Shown here in pieces: positions 26,034 to 34,217 of a DNA stretch of 64,000 bases. Origin of the DNA: Rhodocyclales bacterium (lineage in GTDB: Bacteria; Pseudomonadota; Gammaproteobacteria; Burkholderiales; Rhodocyclaceae). The translations under genes were made by a program, and so were the position numbers. The notes below the pieces were generated by a model, which worked only from the letters and a program-made list of their open reading frames with translations, was not told where the DNA came from and did not search any database. Each line of letters opens with the position of its first letter. Position 1 is the first letter of the stretch. The DNA lies in contig JAQGMG010000016.1 of NCBI GenBank assembly GCA_028292485.1, positions 37,944-101,943 on the forward strand, read 5' to 3'.

Positions 26034-27038
26034 TCACAAATTGAAAAAACGCTCGTGTGCATTGCCCGGCAATTCACAGCCCGTGGCGTGTGCACGCTTC
26101 AATAAATTCCAGTAATAGCGATACGAGGCGCGGTCGTGCAGACGACCGTGCAACTGTATCGGCCCCCACGACGCAGCCTGCGCCGCGACGATCACTTCAT
26201 TTGCTTCCACCAACTCCGAGTAGTCCGATTGCATGGCACTCAGAATCGGGTCTATCTGGTTCGGGTGAATGCTCCACATGCGCAGGAAACCGAATTCCTC
26301 GTGCGCACGGCGCGCATCTTCCCGAATGTTCGCAATATCGTGCAATTCCGTTGTGACGTTATGCGTCGGCGTCACACCATGCGCCAGCGCAGCGGCAACA
26401 ATCTCCGTCTTCGCCCTGCGCACGAGCATGTGATCGAATTGCCCCGGGCTTTTCATCGCGCTGCCCGGAATGGCACCGTGATGGGCACTGACAAAATCCA
26501 TCAAACCAAAATCGAGCGAAGCAACGCCTTGCAGCGCAGCGATCTGCCAGACCTGGTGCAGGGCACCGTGCGTCTCGATCAGCACGTGCAGCGGTATTTG
26601 CCGTTGCAGCCCGCACCGTTGCTCACTGTCACGCAGTGTGGACAACACCCACCGTACGTCATCCACATTGCGCGCTTTGGGCAGCGTCACATAAGCGAGG
26701 CGCGTGCCAGCGACGCTGACGATGTGTTGCAGATCTGCCAACCACGCTGCGTGCGTCACATCGTGAATACGGGCACCGACGCGGTCGAAGCGATTCTCAT
26801 CGCTCATCAGCAGTGCTGCGACAAGCGCGGCGTGCTCGGCTTCGGTACCCACACTGGCACCGTCTTCGCAATCAAGCGTTACATCAAAACCTGCGATCCC
26901 TTTGTGGGCACGTTCAGCTTGCAGGGCCAAGGCCTTGCGCATGAGCTTCTCGCTGCCTGCATAGTGATCGACTGCCGGTATGGAGGGAACCTGCCCTCCA
27001 TCCGGGACAAGTACCGCATCAGGATGACTGCGGTTCAT
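26034..27038 (-). CDS. HpcH/HpaI aldolase/citrate lyase family protein (CitE-like)
   Basis: A 334-residue TIM-barrel protein related to the CitE beta subunit of citrate lyase and to malyl-CoA lyases. The metal-binding region '[12 protein letters not shown]' and the '[19 protein letters not shown]' strand are recognisable. So is '[18 protein letters not shown]', in place of the usual FGxxD motif. It lies between mdh and acnB on the same strand, with gaps of 22 and 47 bases, so it belongs to a TCA operon. No citrate lyase alpha, gamma or acyl-carrier genes are near, so it is not a complete citrate lyase. A role with malyl-, citramalyl- or related CoA thioesters is a guess. Confidence 0.8.
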   Translation of the reverse strand: MNRSHPDAVLVPDGGQVPSIPAVDHYAGSEKLMRKALALQAERAHKGIAGFDVTLDCEDGASVGTEAEHAALVAALLMSDENRFDRVGARIHDVTHAAWLADLQHIVSVAGTRLAYVTLPKARNVDDVRWVLSTLRDSEQRCGLQRQIPLHVLIETHGALHQVWQIAALQGVASLDFGLMDFVSAHHGAIPGSAMKSPGQFDHMLVRRAKTEIVAAALAHGVTPTHNVTTELHDIANIREDARRAHEEFGFLRMWSIHPNQIDPILSAMQSDYSELVEANEVIVAAQAASWGPIQLHGRLHDRASYRYYWNLLKRAHATGCELPGNAHERFFNL

Positions 27039-27060
27039 GATGATTGCTTGGCTTGGTCGC

Positions 27061-28053
27061 TTACTTCAGCAGGTCTGCAACGCCAGCGCGTTCTTCTTCC
27101 AGCTCGTTCAGCGTGAAGTTGATGCGCTCACGCGAGAACTCGTCGACTTCAATACCTTCGACGCGCTTGTACTCACCGTTTTCGGTCGTAACGGCAACAC
27201 CGAAGACGATACCTTCAGGAATGCCATAGGAGCCATCCGAAGGGATACCCATGGTGACCCATTCGCCTTTGGAGCCAAGCACCCAGTCGCGCACATGGTC
27301 GATGGCGGCGTTGGCGGCAGAGGCGGCAGAGGAGAGGCCGCGCGCTTCGATAATGGCTGCGCCGCGCTTGCCAACTTTTGGCAGGAAGGTTTCGCGGTTC
27401 CAGGTTTCGTCGTTGATCAGGCCTTTCACGTTGTCGCCATTCGAAGTGACAAAGCGGTAGTCGGCATACATCGTTGGCGAGTGGTTGCCCCATACGACCA
27501 GATTCTTCAGGCTCTCGACGGTGCGGCCAGACTTGGTTGCCAGTTGCGACAGCGCGCGGTTGTGGTCGAGGCGAAGCATCGCGGTGAAGTTCTTTTCTTT
27601 CACGCGGCCGAATTTCTTCGCCGTTTCCTTGGCGATATATGCGTTTGTATTGCAAGGGTTACCGACGACGAGCACCTTGACCTCCGGGTCGGCATACTGG
27701 CCGATGGCCGCGCCTTGCACGGTGAAGATCTTGGCGTTTTCGGTCAGCAGGTCCTTGCGTTCCATGCCGGGGCCGCGCGGGCGGGCGCCGACCAACAATG
27801 CCACTTGCGTATCCTTGAATGCAACAGCAGGATCATCCGTTGCGATCACGCCAGCGAGCAGCGGAAAAGCGCAATCTTCAAGCTCCATGATCACGCCATT
27901 GACCGCTTTCTGCGCCTGCGGCAGATCCAGCAATTGCAGAATGACGGGCTGATCCTTGCCAAGCATCTCGCCGCTGGCAATGCGGAACAGCAGGCTGTAG
28001 CCAATTTGGCCGGCGGCGCCGGTAACAGTGACGCGGATGGGGGACTTGGACAT
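27061..28053 (-). CDS. mdh: Malate dehydrogenase (NAD)
   Basis: A 330-residue NAD-dependent malate dehydrogenase that oxidises malate to oxaloacetate. Signs are the Rossmann '[19 protein letters not shown]', the mobile loop '[15 protein letters not shown]', '[13 protein letters not shown]', '[11 protein letters not shown]' and the catalytic His in '[12 protein letters not shown]'. The pattern is that of the longer, cytosolic-type Mdh common in betaproteobacteria. An AGGAG sequence precedes the ATG by about 12 bases. The gene is divergent from the GntR regulator, and the lyase and acnB follow it. A large palindrome upstream is a likely control site. Confidence 0.95.
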   Translation of the reverse strand: MSKSPIRVTVTGAAGQIGYSLLFRIASGEMLGKDQPVILQLLDLPQAQKAVNGVIMELEDCAFPLLAGVIATDDPAVAFKDTQVALLVGARPRGPGMERKDLLTENAKIFTVQGAAIGQYADPEVKVLVVGNPCNTNAYIAKETAKKFGRVKEKNFTAMLRLDHNRALSQLATKSGRTVESLKNLVVWGNHSPTMYADYRFVTSNGDNVKGLINDETWNRETFLPKVGKRGAAIIEARGLSSAASAANAAIDHVRDWVLGSKGEWVTMGIPSDGSYGIPEGIVFGVAVTTENGEYKRVEGIEVDEFSRERINFTLNELEEERAGVADLLK

Positions 28054-28310
28054 GAAGGCAGCTCCTGGGCGCGAAAATCAACGAAAAATCAATGGTTGGA
28101 CAAATATGAATCGCATTTGCGCCGTTCCTTGCGGAGAGGCGATTTGGCGATCAGCACGTCAGTCGCGAATTCATTCGTGACTGTAGCGCAGCATCTCGTG
28201 CAGCGCACAAATACGTCGCACCGGCGTCGGCTTCGATCCGGCAACAAGCGGTCAGCTTTGGTTGGCTGGGTTGAAGAATACATCGATTTTTCAAACTGTG
28301 TCAAAAGCTA
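28054..28310. other. Divergent intergenic region between mdh and the GntR gene
   Basis: The full gap between mdh and the GntR start is 325 bases (28054-28378). Apart from the palindrome at 28311-28336 I see no ORF, tandem repeat or terminator in it. It must hold the promoters for mdh leftwards and for the regulator rightwards. The part next to the palindrome is markedly AT-rich. Confidence 0.5.
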
Positions 28311-28336
28311 TCTATTGTCTTATATAAGACAATAGA
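28311..28336. promoter_or_regulatory. 26-bp perfect palindrome, candidate GntR operator
   Basis: The half-site TCTATTGTCTTAT (28311-28323) is followed immediately by its exact complement ending at 28336. The centre is CTTATATAAG, an AT-rich core common among GntR-type operators. The site ends 42 bases upstream of the regulator ATG and lies about 260 bases upstream of mdh. This fits autoregulation and possibly control of the divergent mdh operon. Confidence 0.75.
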
Positions 28337-28378
28337 CGCTATATGGACTGTGTCAAATTTTTATGCTTGAATGCGTTC

Positions 28379-29107
28379 ATGGCACACGTCTCGCCCACTT
28401 TCAGCCCTTTGTATCAGCAGATCAAAAGCTTGGTGCTGCAGGCTCTTGAGGCGGGTGAGTGGGTGCCGGGCCAAGCCATTCCCAGCGAGCAAGACCTTGC
28501 AGTGCGCTTCGGCGTAAGTCAAGGCACGGTTCGCAAAGCAATTGACGAATTGTCGGCAGAGAACATCGTGCTGCGTCGCCAGGGCAAGGGGACGTTTGTT
28601 GCTTCGCACCACGATCCGCGCGCATCATTCCGGTTCTTGCGTCTCGTTCCGCTTAGCGGTGGGGCCGGTCAGCCAAGGAGTTTTCCTCTTGAGTGCTGGA
28701 AAGCGAGGGCCGGGCAGGAAGCATCGAAGAATCTGCATGTGCCCTTGGGGAGCCCGATCATCATCGTGCGCCGTTTGTTGAAGTTCGACGTGAAGCCGGT
28801 GGTTGTCGACGAGATTTATCTGCCTGGCGAGATGTTTCAGGGTTTGACGCTGGAAGTCTTGCAGGACTGGGAAGGTTCTCTGTACAGCCTTTTCGAAACG
28901 AGATTTGGTTTGCGCATGATCCGCGCATCAGAACGCATTCGCGCGGTAGCAGCGGAGCGGCAGGTGGCTGAGGCCTTGGGCGTGGCGGAACACACGCCTT
29001 TGTTGTCGGTGGAGCGGGTTGCTTATACATATGGCGACAAACCGGTCGAGTGGCGGCGTGGTTTATATTCCACGGCCGAGCATTTCTACCTGAACGAGTT
29101 GAGTTGA
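28379..29107 (+). CDS. GntR-family transcriptional regulator with UTRA domain
   Basis: A 242-residue regulator of the HutC-type GntR subfamily. The N-terminal winged helix is clear: 'LYQQIKSLVLQALEAGEW', 'IPSEQDLAVRFGVSQGTVRKAIDEL' and 'RRQGKGTFVA'. A UTRA ligand-binding domain fills the rest ('PIIIVRRLLKFDVKPVVVDEIYLP', 'LLSVERVAYTYGDKPVEWRRGLY'). The ATG at 28379 (MAHVSPTFSPLY) starts directly before the first DNA-binding helix. The position between mdh and sdhCDAB suggests it senses a TCA intermediate and controls these genes. The ligand is not known from sequence. Confidence 0.9.
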   Translation: MAHVSPTFSPLYQQIKSLVLQALEAGEWVPGQAIPSEQDLAVRFGVSQGTVRKAIDELSAENIVLRRQGKGTFVASHHDPRASFRFLRLVPLSGGAGQPRSFPLECWKARAGQEASKNLHVPLGSPIIIVRRLLKFDVKPVVVDEIYLPGEMFQGLTLEVLQDWEGSLYSLFETRFGLRMIRASERIRAVAAERQVAEALGVAEHTPLLSVERVAYTYGDKPVEWRRGLYSTAEHFYLNELS

Positions 29108-29204
29108 ATTCGAGTTGAATGTCATATCTGTCGGCGATGGTCGCGTAAGAATCGTTCTTTGAATTGCGGCGGTATTTTTGCCGCCCGTACTGGAGGTGTG
29201 CTGT

Positions 29205-29609
29205 ATGGCGGAAGCAACTGTCCGTAAGGCAAGACCCAAGCATCTGAATCTCGTGCAGATCAGGTTGCCGCTGCCGGGTATCGTTTCGATTCTTCATCGC
29301 ATCAGCGGCGTCGCCCTGTTCCTGTGCTTGCCTTTGCTGTTGTGGTTGTTCGGCGCCAGCCTGGGTTCGCAGGAAGAGCTTGAGTCTTTCTATGCAGTGT
29401 TCGGCTTCAGTGTTCTGGGCTTGCCCATCGTCAAGCTTGTTCTGCTCGGCTTGCTCTGGTCATTCCTGCATCACTTCTGCGCAGGCATCCGTTTTCTTCT
29501 TCTCGATATGCACATCGGCATTGAATTGCCGGCCGCGCGCATGAGCTCGGTGATCGTGCTGGTCGTAAGCCTGGCACTTACCGTGGTGACAGGAGCCTTG
29601 ATATGGTGA
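29205..29609 (+). CDS. sdhC: Succinate dehydrogenase cytochrome b556 subunit
   Basis: A 134-residue membrane anchor of complex II that carries haem b and the quinone site together with SdhD. 'PGIVSILHRISGVALFL' contains the conserved Ser and Arg near the quinone site, and 'FLHHFCAGIRFLLLDMHIGI' contains the haem-ligand His region. Three hydrophobic segments are visible. The ATG at 29205 (MAEATVRKARPK) follows a GGAGGTG. The upstream track start is not supported. sdhD starts within the last codons of sdhC. Confidence 0.93.
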   Translation: MAEATVRKARPKHLNLVQIRLPLPGIVSILHRISGVALFLCLPLLLWLFGASLGSQEELESFYAVFGFSVLGLPIVKLVLLGLLWSFLHHFCAGIRFLLLDMHIGIELPAARMSSVIVLVVSLALTVVTGALIW

Positions 29610-29950
29610 AGCGGCTTGTAGTGGGTGCGCACTACGGTTTTGGTGACTGGTTGTTGCAGCGCCTGACCGCCGTAGTCATGGCGCTCTATACCGTGCTTCT
29701 GGTCGTTCGCTTGTTGATGATGCCGTCCCGCGACGTGTTCGCCTGGTACGACGTGTTCGCCAACGGCCCGATGCGTTTTGCGACCTTCCTGTTTTTCATG
29801 TCTTTGTTCTATCACGCGTGGGTTGGCGTAAGGGATATCTTCATGGACTACGTCAAGCCCATCAGCGTGCGTCTGGCCTTGCATGCTGTCGTGGCATTCC
29901 TGCTATTGGGTTACGCCGGTTGGGCCGCCCAGATTCTGTGGAGGCTGTAA
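29603..29950 (+). CDS. sdhD: Succinate dehydrogenase membrane anchor subunit
   Basis: A 115-residue, three-helix hydrophobic anchor of complex II. 'GAHYGFGDWLLQRLTAVVMALYT' and 'FLFFMSLFYHAWVGVRDIFMDYVKP' carry the haem-ligand His and the Asp-Tyr motif near the quinone pocket. It overlaps sdhC by seven bases. Its TAA is followed at once by the TTG start of sdhA, so the subunits are translationally coupled. Confidence 0.92.
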   Translation: MVKRLVVGAHYGFGDWLLQRLTAVVMALYTVLLVVRLLMMPSRDVFAWYDVFANGPMRFATFLFFMSLFYHAWVGVRDIFMDYVKPISVRLALHAVVAFLLLGYAGWAAQILWRL

Positions 29951-31723
29951 TTGAAAGTCGCCAAGCGTACGTTTGATGCAGTGATCGTCGGTGCCGGTGG
30001 CGCCGGCATGCGCGCTGCGGTGACCCTGGCGGAGTCCGGTCTGAAGACCGCCGTCATCTCGAAAGTTTTCCCGACCCGTTCGCACACTGTTGCGGCACAG
30101 GGTGGTGTGTCAGCGTCCCTCGGTAATTCCGAGCCGGATCACTGGACCTGGCACATGTATGACACTGTCAAGGGCTCCGACTGGCTCGGAGACCAGGACG
30201 CAATCGAATTCATGTGCAAGCAGGCGCCGCAGGTTGTGGTGGAGCTTGAGCATTACGGCATGCCGTTTGACCGTCTCGACAACGGCAAGATTTATCAGCG
30301 CCCGTTCGGCGGTCACATGTCGAACTTCGGCGAAAAGCCCGTGCGTCGCGCCTGTGCGGCGGCTGACCGCACTGGCCACGCCATGCTGCATGCGCTGTAT
30401 CAGCGCAATGTGCGCGCCAACACGCAGTTCTTCGTCGAATGGCTGGCGCTGGATCTGTTGCGCGCACCTGATGGTCGCGTGCTCGGTGTGCTCGCCATGG
30501 AAATGGAGACTGGTGAAATCACCGCCTTCCAGGCCAAGGCAACGCTGTTTGCCACCGGTGGCGCAGGGCGTATCTATTACTCCTCGACCAATGCCTTCGT
30601 GAATACCGGCGATGGCGTTGGCATGGCCGCGCGCGCAGGCGTGCCGCTGGAGGATATGGAGTTTTGGCAATTCCACCCGACCGGCGTGGCGGGCGCAGGC
30701 GTGCTGATTACTGAAGGCGTACGCGGCGAAGGCGGCATCCTGCGCAATAGCGATGGCGAACGCTTCATGGAGCGTTACGCACCGAATGCCAAGGATCTGG
30801 CTTCGCGCGACGTCGTGTCCCGTGCCATGGTGACCGAGATCAACGAAGGTCGCGGCTGTGGTCCGAACAAGGATTACGTGCTACTCGACATCACCCACCT
30901 TGATCCTGCAACCATCATGCAGCGTCTGCCAGGCATTCACGAAATCGCGATCCAGTTCGCGGGCGTGGACCCGATCAAGGCGCCGATCCCGGTTGTACCT
31001 ACCTGTCATTATCAGATGGGGGGCATCCCGACGAATTACCACGGCGAAGTCGTTGTCGATGGCGCTTCTGTTGCTGGCTTCTACGCAGCGGGCGAATGTG
31101 CCTGTGCTTCGGTGCATGGCGCCAATCGACTCGGTACCAACTCGCTGCTCGATCTGCTGGTGTTCGGCAAGAGCTCTGGCGAGTCGATGGTCGAGTTCAT
31201 CCGTAAGGAGCCCGCCGCGTTGCAAGAAATCCCGCAGAGCGAGATCGACAAATCGCTGGCACGTGTGGATCGCCTGAATACGCAAACGAACGGCGCGGAC
31301 GTGCATGAAACGCGTCTGTCGATGCAGCGCACGATGCAGAATCACGCGGGCGTTTTCCGCTTCAAGGACATGCTGCAGCAAGGTGTCGACAAGATTCTCG
31401 ATATCGAGAAACAGGTCGCGCAGACCGAGATCAAGGACAAGTCGCAGGTGTGGAATACGGCGCGTATCGAAGCGCTTGAGCTGGACAATCTCATCGAGGT
31501 TGCCAAGGCCACCATCATCTCCGCCAATGCCCGCACCGAATCGCGCGGCGCGCATGTACGCGATGACGCGCCGGATACGCCAGAGCATCCGAACGGTCGT
31601 GACGATGCCAACTGGCTCAAGCATTCGCTGTGGCATCGCGAAGGCAACCGCCTCGACTACAAACCGGTCAAGCTCCAACCGCTGACGGTTGAATCCATTG
31701 CGCTCAAGACGCGCGCGTACTGA
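29951..31723 (+). CDS. sdhA: Succinate dehydrogenase flavoprotein subunit
   Basis: The 590-residue catalytic flavoprotein of complex II, which oxidises succinate to fumarate at the cytoplasmic face. The FAD fold begins 'FDAVIVGAGGAGMRAAVTLAES'. The His that carries covalent FAD is in 'TRSHTVAAQGG'. Active-site elements include 'FWQFHPTGVAGAGVLITEGVRGEGG', 'TCHYQMGGIPTNYHG' and 'GANRLGTNSLLDLLVFG'. The start is a TTG directly after the sdhD stop, with GGAGG about seven bases upstream. No nearby ATG fits the family N-terminus. Confidence 0.96.
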   Translation: MKVAKRTFDAVIVGAGGAGMRAAVTLAESGLKTAVISKVFPTRSHTVAAQGGVSASLGNSEPDHWTWHMYDTVKGSDWLGDQDAIEFMCKQAPQVVVELEHYGMPFDRLDNGKIYQRPFGGHMSNFGEKPVRRACAAADRTGHAMLHALYQRNVRANTQFFVEWLALDLLRAPDGRVLGVLAMEMETGEITAFQAKATLFATGGAGRIYYSSTNAFVNTGDGVGMAARAGVPLEDMEFWQFHPTGVAGAGVLITEGVRGEGGILRNSDGERFMERYAPNAKDLASRDVVSRAMVTEINEGRGCGPNKDYVLLDITHLDPATIMQRLPGIHEIAIQFAGVDPIKAPIPVVPTCHYQMGGIPTNYHGEVVVDGASVAGFYAAGECACASVHGANRLGTNSLLDLLVFGKSSGESMVEFIRKEPAALQEIPQSEIDKSLARVDRLNTQTNGADVHETRLSMQRTMQNHAGVFRFKDMLQQGVDKILDIEKQVAQTEIKDKSQVWNTARIEALELDNLIEVAKATIISANARTESRGAHVRDDAPDTPEHPNGRDDANWLKHSLWHREGNRLDYKPVKLQPLTVESIALKTRAY

Positions 31724-31743
31724 TTGTTCCGGAACTGACGACC

Positions 31744-32466
31744 ATGACAACTGAACACATTGCGCGGACTGTCCAATTCAAGATCTACCGCTACGATCCA
31801 GACAAGGATGCTGCGCCGTACATGCAGGACATCAGCGTGCAGCTCGAAGCAACCGATCGCAAGCTGCTCGATGCCATCGTGCGCCTCAAGACCAAGGACG
31901 ATTCACTGTCGTTCCGCCGCTCCTGCCGCGAAGGCGTATGCGGTTCGGACGCGATGAACATCAATGGCAAGAACGGTCTGGCCTGTCTGACCGATGTTGA
32001 TAGTCTGGCGCAGCCGATCACATTGCGGCCTTTGCCTGGTCTGCCCGTCATTCGCGACCTGATCGTGGATATGACGCAGTTCTTCAAGCAATACCATTCG
32101 ATCAAGCCCTACGTTGTCAACAACACGCCGCCGCCCGAGCGTGAGCGCCTGCAATCGCCGGAAGAGCGCGAAGAGCTCAATGGCCTGTACGAATGCATCC
32201 TGTGCGCGTGCTGTTCGACGGCTTGTCCATCGTTCTGGTGGAATCCGGACAAGTTCGTTGGCCCGGCAGGTTTGCTGGCAGCGTATCGCTTCATTGCCGA
32301 TACGCGCGATGAAGAGACCAACGAGCGTCTCGACAATCTTGAAGATCCGTATCGCTTGTTCCGTTGCCACACCATCATGAACTGTGTCGATGTCTGCCCG
32401 AAAAGCCTGAATCCGACCAAGGCCATCGGCAAGATCAAAGAGCTGATGTTGTCGCGAGCTGTATAG
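31744..32466 (+). CDS. sdhB: Succinate dehydrogenase iron-sulfur subunit
   Basis: A 240-residue electron-transfer subunit of complex II. The [2Fe-2S] ligands are in 'SCREGVCGSDAMNINGKNGLAC'-type spacing (segments CREGVCGSD and NGLAC). The [4Fe-4S] and [3Fe-4S] ligands are in 'CILCACCSTACPSFWW' and 'CHTIMNCVDVCPKSLNP'. All expected cysteines are present. It follows sdhA by 20 bases and leads into sdhE 16 bases later. Confidence 0.96.
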   Translation: MTTEHIARTVQFKIYRYDPDKDAAPYMQDISVQLEATDRKLLDAIVRLKTKDDSLSFRRSCREGVCGSDAMNINGKNGLACLTDVDSLAQPITLRPLPGLPVIRDLIVDMTQFFKQYHSIKPYVVNNTPPPERERLQSPEEREELNGLYECILCACCSTACPSFWWNPDKFVGPAGLLAAYRFIADTRDEETNERLDNLEDPYRLFRCHTIMNCVDVCPKSLNPTKAIGKIKELMLSRAV

Positions 32467-32482
32467 GAATTGAAGGCAAGCA

Positions 32483-32761
32483 ATGAATGCACTACGTGAA
32501 AAAATAAAATGGCGCGCCCGGCGTGGTCTGCTCGAGCTCGACATCTTTTTCACGCGCTTCATCGACAAGGATCTGGGTGCCCTGAGCGAGCCGGAACTTG
32601 AGGAATTGCTGGACCTGCTGACCTGTGACGATCACGAACTTTGGGCAATGCTCAATGGCTCACAGGAATGCGAAGTCGAGCACTGGAAATCATCGGTGAC
32701 GTTGCTCAGGCAGCGCGCGCCGAATCAAGACGCAACAAATGTTTCGATAGCAAGTTTGTAA
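32483..32761 (+). CDS. sdhE: Succinate dehydrogenase assembly factor SdhE
   Basis: A 92-residue protein of the SdhE/CptB/SDHAF2 family, needed to attach FAD covalently to SdhA. The family RGxxE motif is seen in 'ARRGLLELDIFFTRFI'. 'LTCDDHELWAMLNG' is the conserved second half. Its place between sdhB and gltA agrees with this role. The C-terminus is slightly extended by a polar tail. Confidence 0.92.
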   Translation: MNALREKIKWRARRGLLELDIFFTRFIDKDLGALSEPELEELLDLLTCDDHELWAMLNGSQECEVEHWKSSVTLLRQRAPNQDATNVSIASL

Positions 32762-32796
32762 GTCCGGCTTTATTTGAATGAAGGGAAGGAACCATT

Positions 32797-34098
32797 ATGA
32801 CGACCCCACGTAACGCGACGCTGACCCTGGATGGTCAGTCTTATGAGTTCCCCGTCCTGACCGGCACGATCGGTCCGGACGTGGTCGACATCCGTTCGCT
32901 GTATGCGAAGTCGGGTGCCTTTACCTTCGACCCCGGCTTCATGTCGACGGCATCCTGCAAGTCGGCCATCACCTACATCGATGGCGACAAGGGTGAGCTG
33001 AAGTATCGCGGTTATCCGATCGAACAGCTGGCCGTGAAGGCCAATTTTCTCGAAACCTGTTTCCTGCTCAAGAACGGCGAGCTGCCGACGTCGGCGGAAT
33101 ACGAGGTCTTCGAAAATACGGTGCGCAGTCACACGATGGTGCATGAGCAGTTGACCCGTTTTTACCAGGGCTTCCGCCGCGATGCGCATCCGATGGCAAT
33201 CCTGGTTGGCGTTGTCGGCGCGTTGTCGGCCTTCTATCACGATTCGCTCGACATCAATGATCCCGAGCATCGCAACATCGCTGCGATTCGCCTGATCGCC
33301 AAGATGCCGACCATTGTCGCGATGGCATACAAATATACCGTTGGCCAGCCATTCATCTTCCCGCGCAACGATCTGGGCTATGCGGAAAATTTCCTGCATA
33401 TGATGTTTGCAACACCATGCGAGGAGTACACGCCAAATCCGGTGTTGGCCCGCGCTCTTGATCGTATCCTGATCCTGCATGCCGACCATGAGCAGAACGC
33501 TTCGACGTCTACCGTGCGCCTGGCCGGTTCGTCCGGTTCCAACCCGTTTGCCTGTATCGCTTCAGGTATCGCCTGTCTGTGGGGCCCTGCACACGGCGGC
33601 GCCAACGAAGCCTGTCTGGAAATGCTCAATGACATTCAGGAGCAGGGCGGCATCGGCAAGATCGGTGACTTCATCGCCAAGGTCAAAGACAAGAATTCCG
33701 GCGTCAAACTGATGGGCTTCGGCCATCGCGTTTACAAGAACTTCGATCCACGTGCCACGCTGATGCGTGAGACTTGCCATGAAGTGCTGGGCGAGCTTGG
33801 TCTGCATGATGATCCGCTGTTCAAGCTGGCCATGGAGCTGGAAAAAATTGCGCTCGAAGACGAGTACTTCGTCAGTCGCAAGCTTTACCCGAATGTCGAT
33901 TTCTATTCGGGCATCGTGCAGAAGGCCATGGGTATTCCGGTACCGCTGTTTACCGGCATCTTTGCACTGGCGCGCACCATCGGCTGGATCGCGCAATGGA
34001 ATGAAATGATCGGCGATCCGGAACAGAAGATCGGTCGCCCGCGTCAGCTCTATACCGGCGCAGCTTCCCGTGACGTGAAACCGATTGCGCAACGTTGA
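32797..34098 (+). CDS. gltA: Citrate synthase (type II)
   Basis: A 433-residue hexameric-type citrate synthase that condenses acetyl-CoA and oxaloacetate. The catalytic segments are intact: '[15 protein letters not shown]', '[15 protein letters not shown]', '[13 protein letters not shown]' and the Asp region '[11 protein letters not shown]'. An N-terminal beta domain ('[27 protein letters not shown]') marks the NADH-regulated Gram-negative form. A GGGAAGGAA ribosome-binding site precedes the ATG. sdhE is 35 bases upstream. A hairpin follows before sucA. Confidence 0.96.
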   Translation: MTTPRNATLTLDGQSYEFPVLTGTIGPDVVDIRSLYAKSGAFTFDPGFMSTASCKSAITYIDGDKGELKYRGYPIEQLAVKANFLETCFLLKNGELPTSAEYEVFENTVRSHTMVHEQLTRFYQGFRRDAHPMAILVGVVGALSAFYHDSLDINDPEHRNIAAIRLIAKMPTIVAMAYKYTVGQPFIFPRNDLGYAENFLHMMFATPCEEYTPNPVLARALDRILILHADHEQNASTSTVRLAGSSGSNPFACIASGIACLWGPAHGGANEACLEMLNDIQEQGGIGKIGDFIAKVKDKNSGVKLMGFGHRVYKNFDPRATLMRETCHEVLGELGLHDDPLFKLAMELEKIALEDEYFVSRKLYPNVDFYSGIVQKAMGIPVPLFTGIFALARTIGWIAQWNEMIGDPEQKIGRPRQLYTGAASRDVKPIAQR

Positions 34099-34120
34099 TA
34101 GTTGAATGTCATGTCAGGTG

Positions 34121-34155
34121 TCCGGCAAGCGCTGGTGATAAAGCGGCTTGCCGGA
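34121..34155 (+). promoter_or_regulatory. Hairpin in the gltA-sucA intergenic region
   Basis: TCCGGCAAGC (34121-34130) pairs with GCTTGCCGGA (34146-34155) around a 15-base loop, 23 bases after the gltA stop. No T-run follows. It may be a 3' stability or processing hairpin, or a weak terminator. sucA begins 63 bases later. Confidence 0.5.
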
Positions 34156-34217
34156 TGCATGAGCTCTACACCTAGAGTCCTGCCCTGATCACACCCGAAA
34201 ATACAGGTGATCCCAAA

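Noticed and set aside
34121-34155. Classical Rho-independent terminator between gltA and sucA
   Set aside because: The stem is good, but no T-run follows it, so I list it only as a hairpin.
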